This document shows positions 8,919-16,762 of a stretch of DNA of 64,000 nt, piece after piece; the stretch's first letter is position 1; each line of letters starts with the position of its first letter. The notes under the pieces were generated by a model, which saw nothing but the letters and a program-made list of their open reading frames with translations, was not told the origin of the DNA and did not search any database. The position numbers and the translations under genes are program-made. Source of the DNA: Humidesulfovibrio sp. (GTDB taxonomy: Bacteria; Desulfobacterota; Desulfovibrionia; Desulfovibrionales; Desulfovibrionaceae); NCBI RefSeq assembly GCF_031082295.1, contig NZ_JAVHLD010000013.1:22629-86628 (forward strand), written 5' to 3'.

Positions 8919-9684
8919 TGCGCACTATCTCTCTTGCCAGGTTCAGATATTCCACAGCGCCACGCGCCTTGGGATCCACATCGAAAATCACCTTGCCGCC
9001 TGCACTGGACTCACGAAACTTTGTATCGAAATGTATCACTGTCTCCAGAACCTTGTCGCCCAGCTTGTCACGCATTATCCGCAAAATTCGCCTGCAAGCC
9101 GCCGTTCGCTGATCGAACATTGTCGGCAGGGCCATGTAACGTACAGGCCTCGGCAATACCCGGTTCAAAAGACGTATGGTATCAAACAACAACCGTATCC
9201 CATATAAGGCCAAGAAATCCGTCTGGATCGGTATAAGCACCAAATCGGCAGCAACAAGCGCGTTCACAAGCAGAATGCCCACATGAGGCGGACAGTCCAG
9301 CAATACATAGTCGTAGCGCTCGCGCATGTCCTCAAGGGCGACGTTCAGGATCAAACCCTTGTTTTTGCGCTCCTTCAGGTCAACCTCAAGCTCGGATAGC
9401 CTGATGGAGCCCGGCGCAAAATCAAATCCGCCGCCTGTGCCCAGCTTGAGGATGCGCTCCCAGATCGCGCCATCCGCCTGCTGTTCCTGAAAAAGATCGT
9501 ATACCGATGCCTCAAGCGTCTCTGGAAAGTAGGAGAGATGCACCGAGGCGTTGGCGTGCGGGTCAAGATCCATGACCAGCACACGTTTCTCAAGTCTCGT
9601 CAGGGCCGCTCCCAAAGTCAGGGCCGTGGTCGTCTTACCAACCCCCCCCTTCTGGTTCGCTATGGCAATAACCCTGCCGGCCAA
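8905..9684 (-). CDS. ParA/Soj-family ATPase in the chemotaxis operon
   Basis: 259 residues with deviant Walker A QKGGVGKTT (residues 11-19), Walker A' LVMDLDPHANAS and Walker B YVLLDCPPHVG. ParA-family ATPases position cargo on the nucleoid or membrane. Position between cheR and cheW suggests a role in placing the chemosensory array, as known for ParC-type proteins in vibrios; that is an inference. No parB lies alongside, which argues against chromosome partition. Start is TTG at 9684, with GGAG about twelve bases upstream. Confidence 0.88.
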   Translation of the reverse strand: MAGRVIAIANQKGGVGKTTTALTLGAALTRLEKRVLVMDLDPHANASVHLSYFPETLEASVYDLFQEQQADGAIWERILKLGTGGGFDFAPGSIRLSELEVDLKERKNKGLILNVALEDMRERYDYVLLDCPPHVGILLVNALVAADLVLIPIQTDFLALYGIRLLFDTIRLLNRVLPRPVRYMALPTMFDQRTAACRRILRIMRDKLGDKVLETVIHFDTKFRESSAGGKVIFDVDPKARGAVEYLNLAREIVRNENA

Positions 9685-9726
9685 TGCGCTACCCTGCTCC
9701 CGGTTGCAGGCCTTTTGCTGTCGGCA

Positions 9727-10605
9727 TCAGGCCTCCTTCTTGTACATGATCGCACCGGGGTAATGGATGGGCTTGAACGAGCGGGTTATGTTGTGCAGAG
9801 ACTCAGAGTGCCCGATGAGCATGTACCCGCCCGGCAACAGGTTGTCATAGAACGCGCCGATGACCTTCTTCTTCATCTCGTCGTCAAAATAGATGATAAC
9901 GTTGCGGCAGAACACGATCTGTGAACGTTCCACGCGTTTGAGCGCCACACGGTCGGAGAGATTCAGCTGCCCGAAGGAGATGAGTCGCTTCAGTTCGGGC
10001 TTGATTCGGAAATTCTCACCGTCCTTGTCGAAATACTTCGGCAAAAGCTCCTTCGGCGTGGTGCGCAAGGTGTACTCGTTGTAGACACCCTTGCGAGCGG
10101 CCTCGAGGACTCGTTCGGAAAGATCGCTGGCAGTGATGCGCACATCCCAGCTTGACAACTCGCCCTTGAGCACCTCGGCCACAATGATTGCCAGTGTGTA
10201 GGGTTCCTCTCCCGTGGAGCAACCGGCGGACCAGATGCGGAGGCGTTTGTCGCCTTTCTTGCGCAACTCGGCGATGACTTCGGTCAGGATATTCTCCTGA
10301 AACACCTTCAACTGGGGCGGGTTTCGGTAAAAACTCGTCTCATTGGTGGTGATGACCTCAAAAAGCTTGGTGAGTTCGGCCTTCTTGTTGGTGTCATACT
10401 GCAGGTAATGATAGTATTCGCCAAGGTTTTTAAGGTTCAACAACTTCAACCTGTTGGCCAAGCGATTCTCAAGCAGGTACTTGCGGTTGTCCGCAACATA
10501 AATGCCGCACTGAGCGTAGATGAAGTCTCGTAGTTGAACAAATTCAGCATCGCTGATCTTAAGTTCGCCGCCTACCGCAGATGATGTGGAAAAAAGAGCA
10601 GACAT
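9727..10605 (-). CDS. cheR: Chemotaxis receptor methyltransferase CheR
   Basis: 292 residues. N-terminal helical CheR domain (about 15-85), then a SAM-dependent methyltransferase fold with motif I LRIWSAGCSTGEEPYTLAI, acidic ASDLSERVLEAARKGVY, and VFCRNVIIYFDDEMKKKVI near the end. It methylates glutamates of chemoreceptors using SAM, opposing CheB. ATG at 10605 directly follows the TAG of the HEAT gene. Length and motifs are normal for the family. Confidence 0.95.
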   Translation of the reverse strand: MSALFSTSSAVGGELKISDAEFVQLRDFIYAQCGIYVADNRKYLLENRLANRLKLLNLKNLGEYYHYLQYDTNKKAELTKLFEVITTNETSFYRNPPQLKVFQENILTEVIAELRKKGDKRLRIWSAGCSTGEEPYTLAIIVAEVLKGELSSWDVRITASDLSERVLEAARKGVYNEYTLRTTPKELLPKYFDKDGENFRIKPELKRLISFGQLNLSDRVALKRVERSQIVFCRNVIIYFDDEMKKKVIGAFYDNLLPGGYMLIGHSESLHNITRSFKPIHYPGAIMYKKEA

Positions 10606-12534
10606 CTATATCTCCCGCTCCTGGTCGTCTTGTATCTTGGCTATGGCTGCCTCAGCGGCCTCCATGATCTCGTAGTCTTCGCTGCCGGACACGGCCAGCA
10701 ACGCGCGGAAGGCGGAAGTGCCACCGATGCTTCCAAGGCACTCGATGGTTCTAATTGTCACCAACTTGTTTGGGTGCTCAAGAAGCTCAACAACTTCAGG
10801 TATTGCATCAACAACCTTGTGCTGACCAAGGACCTCGAGTGCGCGCACCTTGACCCAGTCGTCATCGTCGTGCAGGGCGTGCAGAAGATGAGGAATCGCA
10901 GCTGCGGAGAAGCACTGGCCCATGATCTCCACCACGGTCTGCCGCACGTCCCTGTTCTCATCGAGCAGGCGTGTCACCAAAAGTTCGAGCCAGACCTCCG
11001 AGTCGTGGCAAAGCGAGGCGACGGCCTCGAGCGCATGCTTGCGAATCTCAGGACTTTCATCCTCAAGCGCGGACTTGAGAATATCGATGTTCCCGGAAGC
11101 GTCCATCTTGCCAAGCGCGTAGACGGACATGAGTCGCTTGAGCGGATCGATGCCCTGGTAGAGTTGCTGGAAGCGATGCTGCATTTCTGGGCCATCAATG
11201 GCAACGCAGGCATCCAGCGCAGCCTCCTTTACATCATCGTACTGGTGGTCAAGCATGGCGAAGAGGGCATCCGCAGCCGGTGCATGACGAAGCTTCTGGC
11301 CAAGGAAGTTCGCTGCGGACCTGAGCACCTTGCCGTCGTGGTGGCGCGCGAGAATGTCCATGAAAAAGTCGATGGCCTCGGGACCAGCGATACGCGCCAG
11401 CACAAAGATTATGCTGCGTTGGACGGCCACCTGGTTCTCCCAGAAAGCACTGACGAGGCAGGTTTCCACCTCAGGATCGTTGACTCTGGAGAGGGCCTCT
11501 ACAGCGAGCAGCGCCTTGGCCTGATCGCCGCCCTGGAGGTTGGTACGGAGTATCTCAGTTAGTCCCATGCGCGAGAGACTGCCAAGAATTCGCTCAAGGC
11601 GGTCCTGATCCTTGTCGGGATCAAGCTTGCTGGCGATGCGGAAGATGCCGGCTGCGGCGTCGTCGCCTCCCATGGCCGCAAGGCCGAGGATGGCGGCATC
11701 CTGAACTTCGATCTCTTCGTCCTCAAGCGCCACAAGCAGGTATTCGCGAAAATTCTCGCGCTCCGCCTTAGGAAGCAGGTTCACAAGCTTTGCGCCGAGA
11801 ATGTTCACGATCGATTTGACGATCTTGTTGCGCAAGGCCGTGGGCGAAGATTCCATACGGTTCAGCAGGAGTGTCACGGCCTTGACGTTGCCCATCTCAC
11901 CAAGGGCGTCGATAATCATGGAAACAACGAGTTCCGAGGAATGGCTCATGGCCTTGACCATGGCGTCCACGGAACTGGCGTGACCGATCTTGGCAAGGGC
12001 CTCGATAACCGAATACTGAACCCATTCCTCGTCGCGCATGGCCTGGTTCAGACACTTTGCGGCCTCAGGCATGCCCAGGCTGCCGAGACTTACCGCGGCC
12101 TGGTAACGCACGTTGACTTCGGGGTCCTTGAGCAGGGCTTCGCACAACGGCGCAACCGCCATGACATTTTCTGCCGAACCCAATATGTCGCTGGCAAAGA
12201 TGCGCAGGTCGACATCCTCGTCCTTCAGCAACGGGATGAGCAGCTGCAGTTCCTTCCCGCCAAGTGCGCGCAGGATATCCATGGCGCCGTTTCGCACGGG
12301 AGCCTCATCAGACTGCAACAGTGGAATGACGCCGCTGACGGCCTCTTTTCCGCCGATCATGCGCAAGGCATTGTCAGCGGCTTCTTGCACGCCAATATTG
12401 CTGCTCTTAAGCATCTCAACGAGTAGCGGGACCGCATCCTCGCAGTGGGCCTCACCGGCCAGATAAGCCCCTTCGCGCAACACGTCCGACTCGGGACTCG
12501 TCAGCATCGACAGGATTTCTTTACAGTCAGTCAT
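10606..12534 (-). CDS. HEAT-repeat protein of the chemotaxis operon
   Basis: About 642 residues made almost wholly of two-helix HEAT/PBS-lyase-like repeats (for example VPLLVEMLKSSNIGVQEAADNALRMIGG and IPHLLHALHDDDDWVKVRALEVLG). Such solenoids are protein-protein scaffolds; no enzymatic motif is seen. The ATG at 12534 has a G7 tract about nine bases upstream. An in-frame GTG at 12606 overlaps the cheB stop and would add 24 residues without repeat character. Its partner is unknown; sitting between cheB and cheR suggests a receptor-modification or array scaffold role, which is inference. Confidence 0.85.
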   Translation of the reverse strand: MTDCKEILSMLTSPESDVLREGAYLAGEAHCEDAVPLLVEMLKSSNIGVQEAADNALRMIGGKEAVSGVIPLLQSDEAPVRNGAMDILRALGGKELQLLIPLLKDEDVDLRIFASDILGSAENVMAVAPLCEALLKDPEVNVRYQAAVSLGSLGMPEAAKCLNQAMRDEEWVQYSVIEALAKIGHASSVDAMVKAMSHSSELVVSMIIDALGEMGNVKAVTLLLNRMESSPTALRNKIVKSIVNILGAKLVNLLPKAERENFREYLLVALEDEEIEVQDAAILGLAAMGGDDAAAGIFRIASKLDPDKDQDRLERILGSLSRMGLTEILRTNLQGGDQAKALLAVEALSRVNDPEVETCLVSAFWENQVAVQRSIIFVLARIAGPEAIDFFMDILARHHDGKVLRSAANFLGQKLRHAPAADALFAMLDHQYDDVKEAALDACVAIDGPEMQHRFQQLYQGIDPLKRLMSVYALGKMDASGNIDILKSALEDESPEIRKHALEAVASLCHDSEVWLELLVTRLLDENRDVRQTVVEIMGQCFSAAAIPHLLHALHDDDDWVKVRALEVLGQHKVVDAIPEVVELLEHPNKLVTIRTIECLGSIGGTSAFRALLAVSGSEDYEIMEAAEAAIAKIQDDQEREI

Positions 12535-12605
12535 TTGCTCGCGCCCCCCCAGAATCTTGCTCACTCGATCAACGCGCCCGCCATTATTGGGCGCGGAAGC
12601 TTCCA

Positions 12606-13706
12606 CTATATATACAGATTATTCATAATGGCTTGAGCCATATCATCAATATCAACTATTTCGTCGGAAAGTCCAGCATCAACTATGGCTTTTGGCATTC
12701 CATATACTACGCAAGTTGCGTCGCTTTGGGCCAGGGCGCGACCGCCCTTCTGCTTTAGCGCGCGTATGCCTTCCATGCCGTCGTTGCCCATTCCAGTCAG
12801 AATGACGCCCAGCGCGCGCCGCCCCACGGAATCAGCAACAGAGCCGATGAGCACATTGGCCGAAGGTTTGTAAAGAGCGCTTGCAGGCTCGGAAGTAATC
12901 TCGAGGTCTATGCGGCTGATCATCTGCTTGATCATCAAATGCCTGCCGCCAGGAGCGATAAAGGCGCAGCCGGGCTTCAGGCGATCACCAGGCTCGGCCT
13001 CCTTGACGCTAATCTTGCACAAGCCATCAAGACGCTTGGCAAAAGGGCCGGTGAAGGCCTGTGGCATGTGCTGCGCGATGACGATGCTGGCAGGAAAGTC
13101 TGCAGGCAAGGCCGAGAGCACCTTCTGGACCGCTGGCGGCCCCCCCGTGGAAACGCCTATGGCCACCACGTCGCGCTTCGGCGAACCGCTGGGCTGGATT
13201 GGCGCAACTGAAGGCCGCGGCGCAGCAGCTGACGTGGCGGAGGACGCGGACGGCGTGTACTGTGGCGTCCGCACAACGGGAGCTGAGACACGCGCCCTGG
13301 AATGCAGCATCTTGCGCGAGGCAACGATCTTGACCTTGGCGATAAGGTTGGCCTCGATCTTGACGATATCAAGCGAGACCTTGGACAGCTGTTTGGGGAT
13401 GAAGTCAACGGCCCCAAGGTCCAGCGCCTTGAGAGTGGCCTCGGCGCCTTCGTTGGTCAGGGAACTGACCATGAGCACCGGACGAGGCATTTCCATCATG
13501 ATGTGGCGCAGGGCGGTGAGCCCGTCCATGCGCGGCATCTCGATGTCCATGGTCACAACATCCGGGTTATGCTTACGGATCATCTCAAGGCCTTCTTCGC
13601 CGTCGCGGGCTGTTGCCACAACGTCGATTTCTGGGTCCTTGGTAAGCATGGTGCTGATGGCTTTGCGCATGAAAGCCGAATCATCGACAACAACGACCTT
13701 GATCAC
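12606..13706 (-). CDS. cheB: Chemotaxis methylesterase/response regulator CheB
   Basis: 366 residues. Receiver domain at 1-120 with Asp8-Asp9, phospho-acceptor Asp54 and Lys in IPKQLS; an alanine/serine/proline-rich linker; then the methylesterase domain with catalytic Ser in AIGVSTGGPPAVQ, His in AQHMPQAFTGPF and Asp in TGMGNDGMEG. It removes methyl groups from chemoreceptors when phosphorylated by CheA. GTG start at 13706 with GGAG upstream. First gene of the seven-gene chemotaxis operon; the operon promoter should lie between here and tRNA-Pro. Confidence 0.95.
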   Translation of the reverse strand: MIKVVVVDDSAFMRKAISTMLTKDPEIDVVATARDGEEGLEMIRKHNPDVVTMDIEMPRMDGLTALRHIMMEMPRPVLMVSSLTNEGAEATLKALDLGAVDFIPKQLSKVSLDIVKIEANLIAKVKIVASRKMLHSRARVSAPVVRTPQYTPSASSATSAAAPRPSVAPIQPSGSPKRDVVAIGVSTGGPPAVQKVLSALPADFPASIVIAQHMPQAFTGPFAKRLDGLCKISVKEAEPGDRLKPGCAFIAPGGRHLMIKQMISRIDLEITSEPASALYKPSANVLIGSVADSVGRRALGVILTGMGNDGMEGIRALKQKGGRALAQSDATCVVYGMPKAIVDAGLSDEIVDIDDMAQAIMNNLYI

Positions 13707-13893
13707 ACAGGTCTCCTTTGGGTGGCTGACACTACGCCAACAATGTTTCGAACGCTTAATGCTCTCACAAAATGGAGTTGTTGTCCAACGGCAAAGGGTA
13801 TTCGGCGGCGCTTGGCCAGAGACTCTAGGGCATAATTCAGGCGCTGAAGGCTTGCCTTTTGTTTTGGATTCAGCTAAATGCCACCTCTCACAT

Positions 13894-13970
13894 CGGGATG
13901 TGGCTCAGTCTGGTAGAGCGCCGCGTTCGGGACGCGGAGACCGGAGGTTCAAATCCTCTCATCCCGACCA
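13894..13970 (+). tRNA. tRNA-Pro (anticodon CGG), prophage integration site
   Basis: 77 bases including an encoded CCA. The acceptor stem CGGGATG pairs with CATCCCG, the D arm has GGCTCAG..GGTAGAGC, the anticodon arm is CCGCG-TTCGGGA-CGCGG with anticodon CGG at 13927-13929, and the T arm holds GGTTCAAATCC. It is the intact copy at the left prophage end; the 3' part from the anticodon stem onward is repeated at the right end. A weak promoter candidate is TTGCCT at 13852 with a TAAAT element 17 bases on. A terminator hairpin follows directly. Confidence 0.97.
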
Positions 13971-14009
13971 GACAAATCAAGGGCTTGCGGCATAAACCGT
14001 AAGCCCTTT
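13919..14009 (+). repeat. attL: 91-bp direct repeat at the left prophage end
   Basis: These 91 bases recur without mismatch at 56784-56874. The repeat starts at the tRNA-Pro anticodon stem and runs through the CCA end and the terminator hairpin to the first three T of its tract. Flanks diverge on both sides (AGAG versus GCGT before; T versus C after). The phage brings its own copy of the tRNA 3' part, so the tRNA stays intact after insertion. Confidence 0.97.
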
Positions 14010-14012
14010 TTT
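13979..14012 (+). terminator. Rho-independent terminator after tRNA-Pro
   Basis: Arms AAGGGCTTGCGG (13979-13990) and CCGTAAGCCCTT (13997-14008) pair over 12 bases with one G-T pair, loop CATAAA, followed by six T. The hairpin is part of the att repeat, so a second copy with a shorter T-run ends at 56874. Confidence 0.9.
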
Positions 14013-14014
14013 CT

Positions 14015-14037
14015 GTGGCTACATTCAGTGGCTACAT
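14015..14037 (+). promoter_or_regulatory. Candidate integrase arm-type sites, left (P') arm
   Basis: Two direct copies of GTGGCTACAT at 14015-14024 and 14028-14037, starts 13 bases apart, lie just inside attL. The same pair with the same 13-base spacing occurs just inside attR (56684-56706). Position on the phage side of both cores and equal spacing suggest binding sites for the N-terminal domain of the integrase. Confidence 0.6.
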
Positions 14038-14047
14038 AAACGCTAGT

Positions 14048-14353
14048 TTACACAGGCGGGTTGGCAGCAGCGCGGACCTCAACAAAAGCCAGAAAAGATT
14101 CCACAGCATCCCAAGAAGCGGGCATACGAAGCAGCTCCTGATGCGCCTCAATGGTGACTGTTTCCATGCCCATGAACTCACCGTCAGGGCCAAACATAGG
14201 GCGTTCTTCGGTGTATGTAGGGACATCCACGACAACAGACGGGAAGGCCGAAACTGCGTACTCGCCAGCGCCTTCGATCACTTCCACACCTTCTGGCAAC
14301 TGCGCCAGCAGCTCGCGCGACAATTCCACTTCCGGGTGATGCAAAAGTATCAT
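14048..14353 (-). CDS. Small phage protein after the tail genes, unknown function
   Basis: 101 residues, soluble, acidic, no signal or membrane segment (MILLHHPEVELSRELLAQLPEGV at the start; IEAHQELLRMPASWDAVESFLAFVEV near the end). I do not recognise it. It is the last gene of the leftward late operon, 12 bases after the glycine-rich tail protein, a place where tail-fibre assembly proteins are common; that is only positional. ATG at 14353 follows an AGGAGG-like site in CATAGGAGGCTGGT. Confidence 0.6.
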   Translation of the reverse strand: MILLHHPEVELSRELLAQLPEGVEVIEGAGEYAVSAFPSVVVDVPTYTEERPMFGPDGEFMGMETVTIEAHQELLRMPASWDAVESFLAFVEVRAAANPPV

Positions 14354-14365
14354 GCTACCAGCCTC

Positions 14366-15415
14366 CTATGCTGCCGTGAAAATGTTAACCGAGCCAGCGC
14401 CGCCAGCACCGCCGTCGTCCCCAATGCGTCCAAGGCCCCCGACACCGCCAGAAGCCCGCACAGTGCCTAAATTGCTGTACCCGCCTGGGGCGGTGACAAT
14501 GACCACGCACCCGCCACCCGCACCGCCGCCGCCCGAACTACCAGCAATACGGCTGTCATTACCCCCGCCTTTGGCCCCATCAGCACTAATAATGCACCCG
14601 GAGGCTACAGATACTAATGGTGAGAACAGCATCAGCAACCCACCGCCAGCCCCCGTACCAGCAGAAAGAGAGCCAGTACCAGCACCAACTGGGTCGCCAG
14701 CACCGCCGCCAGCATTTGCGCCAAGACCCGCAGAACCTGTGGCACCATAAGCACCAGCGTCCGCGCTAGGCCCTGGGACGCTGGCAACACCACCGGAACC
14801 AGCTCCACCGCAGCATGGACCACCCTTGCCGCCAGCCCCAACTGATACCGTCCCACCGCTTTGTGGAGCGCCCGTTGCACCTCCGCCAGTCTGCATAGCA
14901 GATGCCGCAGACCCAGGATGCCCATTGTTGTCTCCTGAAGCTGTCCATCCGGCAGCGCCAGCAGCGCCCTCCCCAAGAACTATATAGCCCGCGAGACTAC
15001 GCTTGAGCTTGCGCTGGATATAGGCTGGCACGATGTCAAACACGGTGACGTTGCCGAAGTTCCCGGCTTTGCCCAGCTTGTCGATGTTGATTTTTCCTCC
15101 GTTTTTCAACTCCACCGAAACAGACGAAAATACGATCAGCCCTTTGCAGTTAGCGCTGACCGTGAGCGTTCCGCCGTCCACAATGAGCTTTTTACACATG
15201 AGAACAGCGGCCTCAGTGATTGTGTCGATGTCCAGTGTGGCCGAGCCAGTGACGGTCCAGGTGCCGTCGCTGTAGCTGACCACCCCGGTGATGTTGCCAA
15301 AGGCCGAGCCATCACCGAACAGCGACTGTGTCCCCAGCGGACCGGGAGGAATCCCCCCGACCCCTCCGGGCCAGCCACCGCCGCCTTCATGCGGTGACAT
15401 GATGAGGCTAGGCAT
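14366..15415 (-). CDS. Glycine-rich phage adhesin or tail-fibre tip protein
   Basis: 349 residues. The first 140 contain beta-type sequence (TGVVSYSDGTWTVTGSATLDIDTITEAAVL, LIVDGGTLTVSANCKGLIVFSSVS). The rest is extremely rich in Gly, Ala and Ser, in runs such as GGGGAGGG, GAGGKGGPCCGGAGSGG and GGVGGLGRIGDDGGAGGAG. Polyglycine-rich loops are known in receptor-binding tips such as T-even gp38, so a host-recognition role is plausible. It lies after the tail-fibre gene and overlaps the 146-residue gene by eight bases. Confidence 0.7.
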   Translation of the reverse strand: MPSLIMSPHEGGGGWPGGVGGIPPGPLGTQSLFGDGSAFGNITGVVSYSDGTWTVTGSATLDIDTITEAAVLMCKKLIVDGGTLTVSANCKGLIVFSSVSVELKNGGKINIDKLGKAGNFGNVTVFDIVPAYIQRKLKRSLAGYIVLGEGAAGAAGWTASGDNNGHPGSAASAMQTGGGATGAPQSGGTVSVGAGGKGGPCCGGAGSGGVASVPGPSADAGAYGATGSAGLGANAGGGAGDPVGAGTGSLSAGTGAGGGLLMLFSPLVSVASGCIISADGAKGGGNDSRIAGSSGGGGAGGGCVVIVTAPGGYSNLGTVRASGGVGGLGRIGDDGGAGGAGSVNIFTAA

Positions 15416-15848
15416 CTGCGAATTTCCAGCCGCGAGTCTGAATCCACGCGGTCTTGCCAGAGGTCAGCGCGGCGTTGAACTTCGCACGCAACTTCCAGCC
15501 AGCGGGGATGATGAGGAACTTGTTTCCGGCGATGTCGGCCTGGACGATGCCCGCCATGTTCGCGTGACCGAGCACGTTCGTCGGAGGAGTGGCCCCATCA
15601 GACTTGCTACCAGCAGTTATCGCAGTCGGAACATTCGTGATCTGGTAGTCATTGGTCCCGTCGTGCAGATACAGGTTGCACAACGCGACAGCAGTATCGT
15701 CGGTGGCGATGGTGATGCTGTCGATGCGCTGATCGACACCAGCGGTAACAGTCGTAAGGTCTGCCTCGGTCGTGGACGAAGCAGCGGGGAAACTGACCAG
15801 ATTACCAATAGCAACGCCAGCGTAAATCGGAGTGGTGTTGACAGCCAT
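15408..15848 (-). CDS. Phage structural protein, probably tail-fibre associated
   Basis: 146 residues with a beta-rich pattern of alternating small and hydrophobic residues (MAVNTTPIYAGVAIGNLVSFPAAS; IDSITIATDDTAVALCNLYLHDG). No enzymatic motif. Located between the fibre N-terminal protein and the glycine-rich protein, so it is likely part of the distal fibre or tip; function otherwise unknown. ATG at 15848 lies three bases after the preceding stop. Confidence 0.65.
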   Translation of the reverse strand: MAVNTTPIYAGVAIGNLVSFPAASSTTEADLTTVTAGVDQRIDSITIATDDTAVALCNLYLHDGTNDYQITNVPTAITAGSKSDGATPPTNVLGHANMAGIVQADIAGNKFLIIPAGWKLRAKFNAALTSGKTAWIQTRGWKFADA

Positions 15849-15850
15849 GA

Positions 15851-16762
15851 TTATGCACCTCCACAGGTTGCTTGCAGTACAAGGTTGGCGGCCACTGTGA
15901 GGCTGGCCGGGACGTCTGGAATATCCGCATTTGTTGGAACCTGGTCTGGATCGGTCCCTATATCCACCCGAAAAACAAGCACCTCATTTCCACCAGGATT
16001 AAGAGTGGACACAAGCAGTCCGGAATTGGAAGCCAGACCAAGCTTTTGGCCAAGATATCCCGACGCCGCATCCGTTGCGCTTATCATCACCGTGCCGACC
16101 GCCGCAGCGGCCTCGTCCGCGCTGTCCGCAGCGGCAGCGGCAAAGCCTTCGGCTGCATCCTTGGCGGCCACGGCCGCGAGTTCGGCGTCCTCGGCGTTGG
16201 TTTCCGCAGTCTGCGCGGCCTGGGCAAAGCCTTCCGCGCTAGAAATCTGCGTCGTTGTCGGCCCATTGACCAGGGCGTTTGCCGATCCGTTCCATGTCAG
16301 CACAGCGTTGGCCACGGGGCTGGGCACGGAAAGGGTGGCCCCGGAATAGGACACCGGCAGCGCCAGGCAACGATTGATCTGCTCCTGCAGGGCGAGGCAG
16401 ACCATGATGGCCCGGTCCAGGCAGTCCTCCAGCGGCTCGGCCGGCACACCGTCGCCGGGCTGGAAATCCGTCTCCTGGGTCATTCCCGGCACGCGTCTGG
16501 CGGTAAGGGTCCAGCCCGTAGGCAGCACTGGATAGGCGCTCCCGGCCAAGGGGAACGTCAGCGTGCCGCTGGACTCCCCGGCGCCCGTGAGGCTGTAGTC
16601 CACGCCTTGCACAAGCGGATATTCCACGTTGGGCGTCACCAGGGTGTTGGTGATGATGGCCACCACGTCCGCGTCCTGCTGGAAGGGAAAGCGCAGCGGA
16701 AAGCTCGTGGCGGCATCGTTGCCGGAATAGTCCTCGCGGTTTTTATCGGTGGAGAACGCCAT
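15851..16762 (-). CDS. Tail fibre protein with T7 gp17-like N-terminus
   Basis: 303 residues. The first 110 match the style of the virion-anchoring domain of T7-like fibres (NDAATSFPLRFPFQQDADVVAI, then YPLVQGVDYSLTGAG, TLTFPLAGSAYPVLPTGWTLTARRVPG). An alanine/glutamate-rich helical stretch at about 185-225 looks like a coiled coil (AEGFAQAAQTAETNAEDAEL), followed by a short beta region. It is much shorter than T7 gp17 (553), so the distal part is probably supplied by the next two genes. Start and preceding stop overlap as TAATG at 16762. Confidence 0.78.
   Translation of the reverse strand: MAFSTDKNREDYSGNDAATSFPLRFPFQQDADVVAIITNTLVTPNVEYPLVQGVDYSLTGAGESSGTLTFPLAGSAYPVLPTGWTLTARRVPGMTQETDFQPGDGVPAEPLEDCLDRAIMVCLALQEQINRCLALPVSYSGATLSVPSPVANAVLTWNGSANALVNGPTTTQISSAEGFAQAAQTAETNAEDAELAAVAAKDAAEGFAAAAADSADEAAAAVGTVMISATDAASGYLGQKLGLASNSGLLVSTLNPGGNEVLVFRVDIGTDPDQVPTNADIPDVPASLTVAANLVLQATCGGA

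Noticed and set aside
8905..9684. Chromosome-partition ParA
   Set aside because: No parB or parS-like repeats beside it; it sits inside a che operon.
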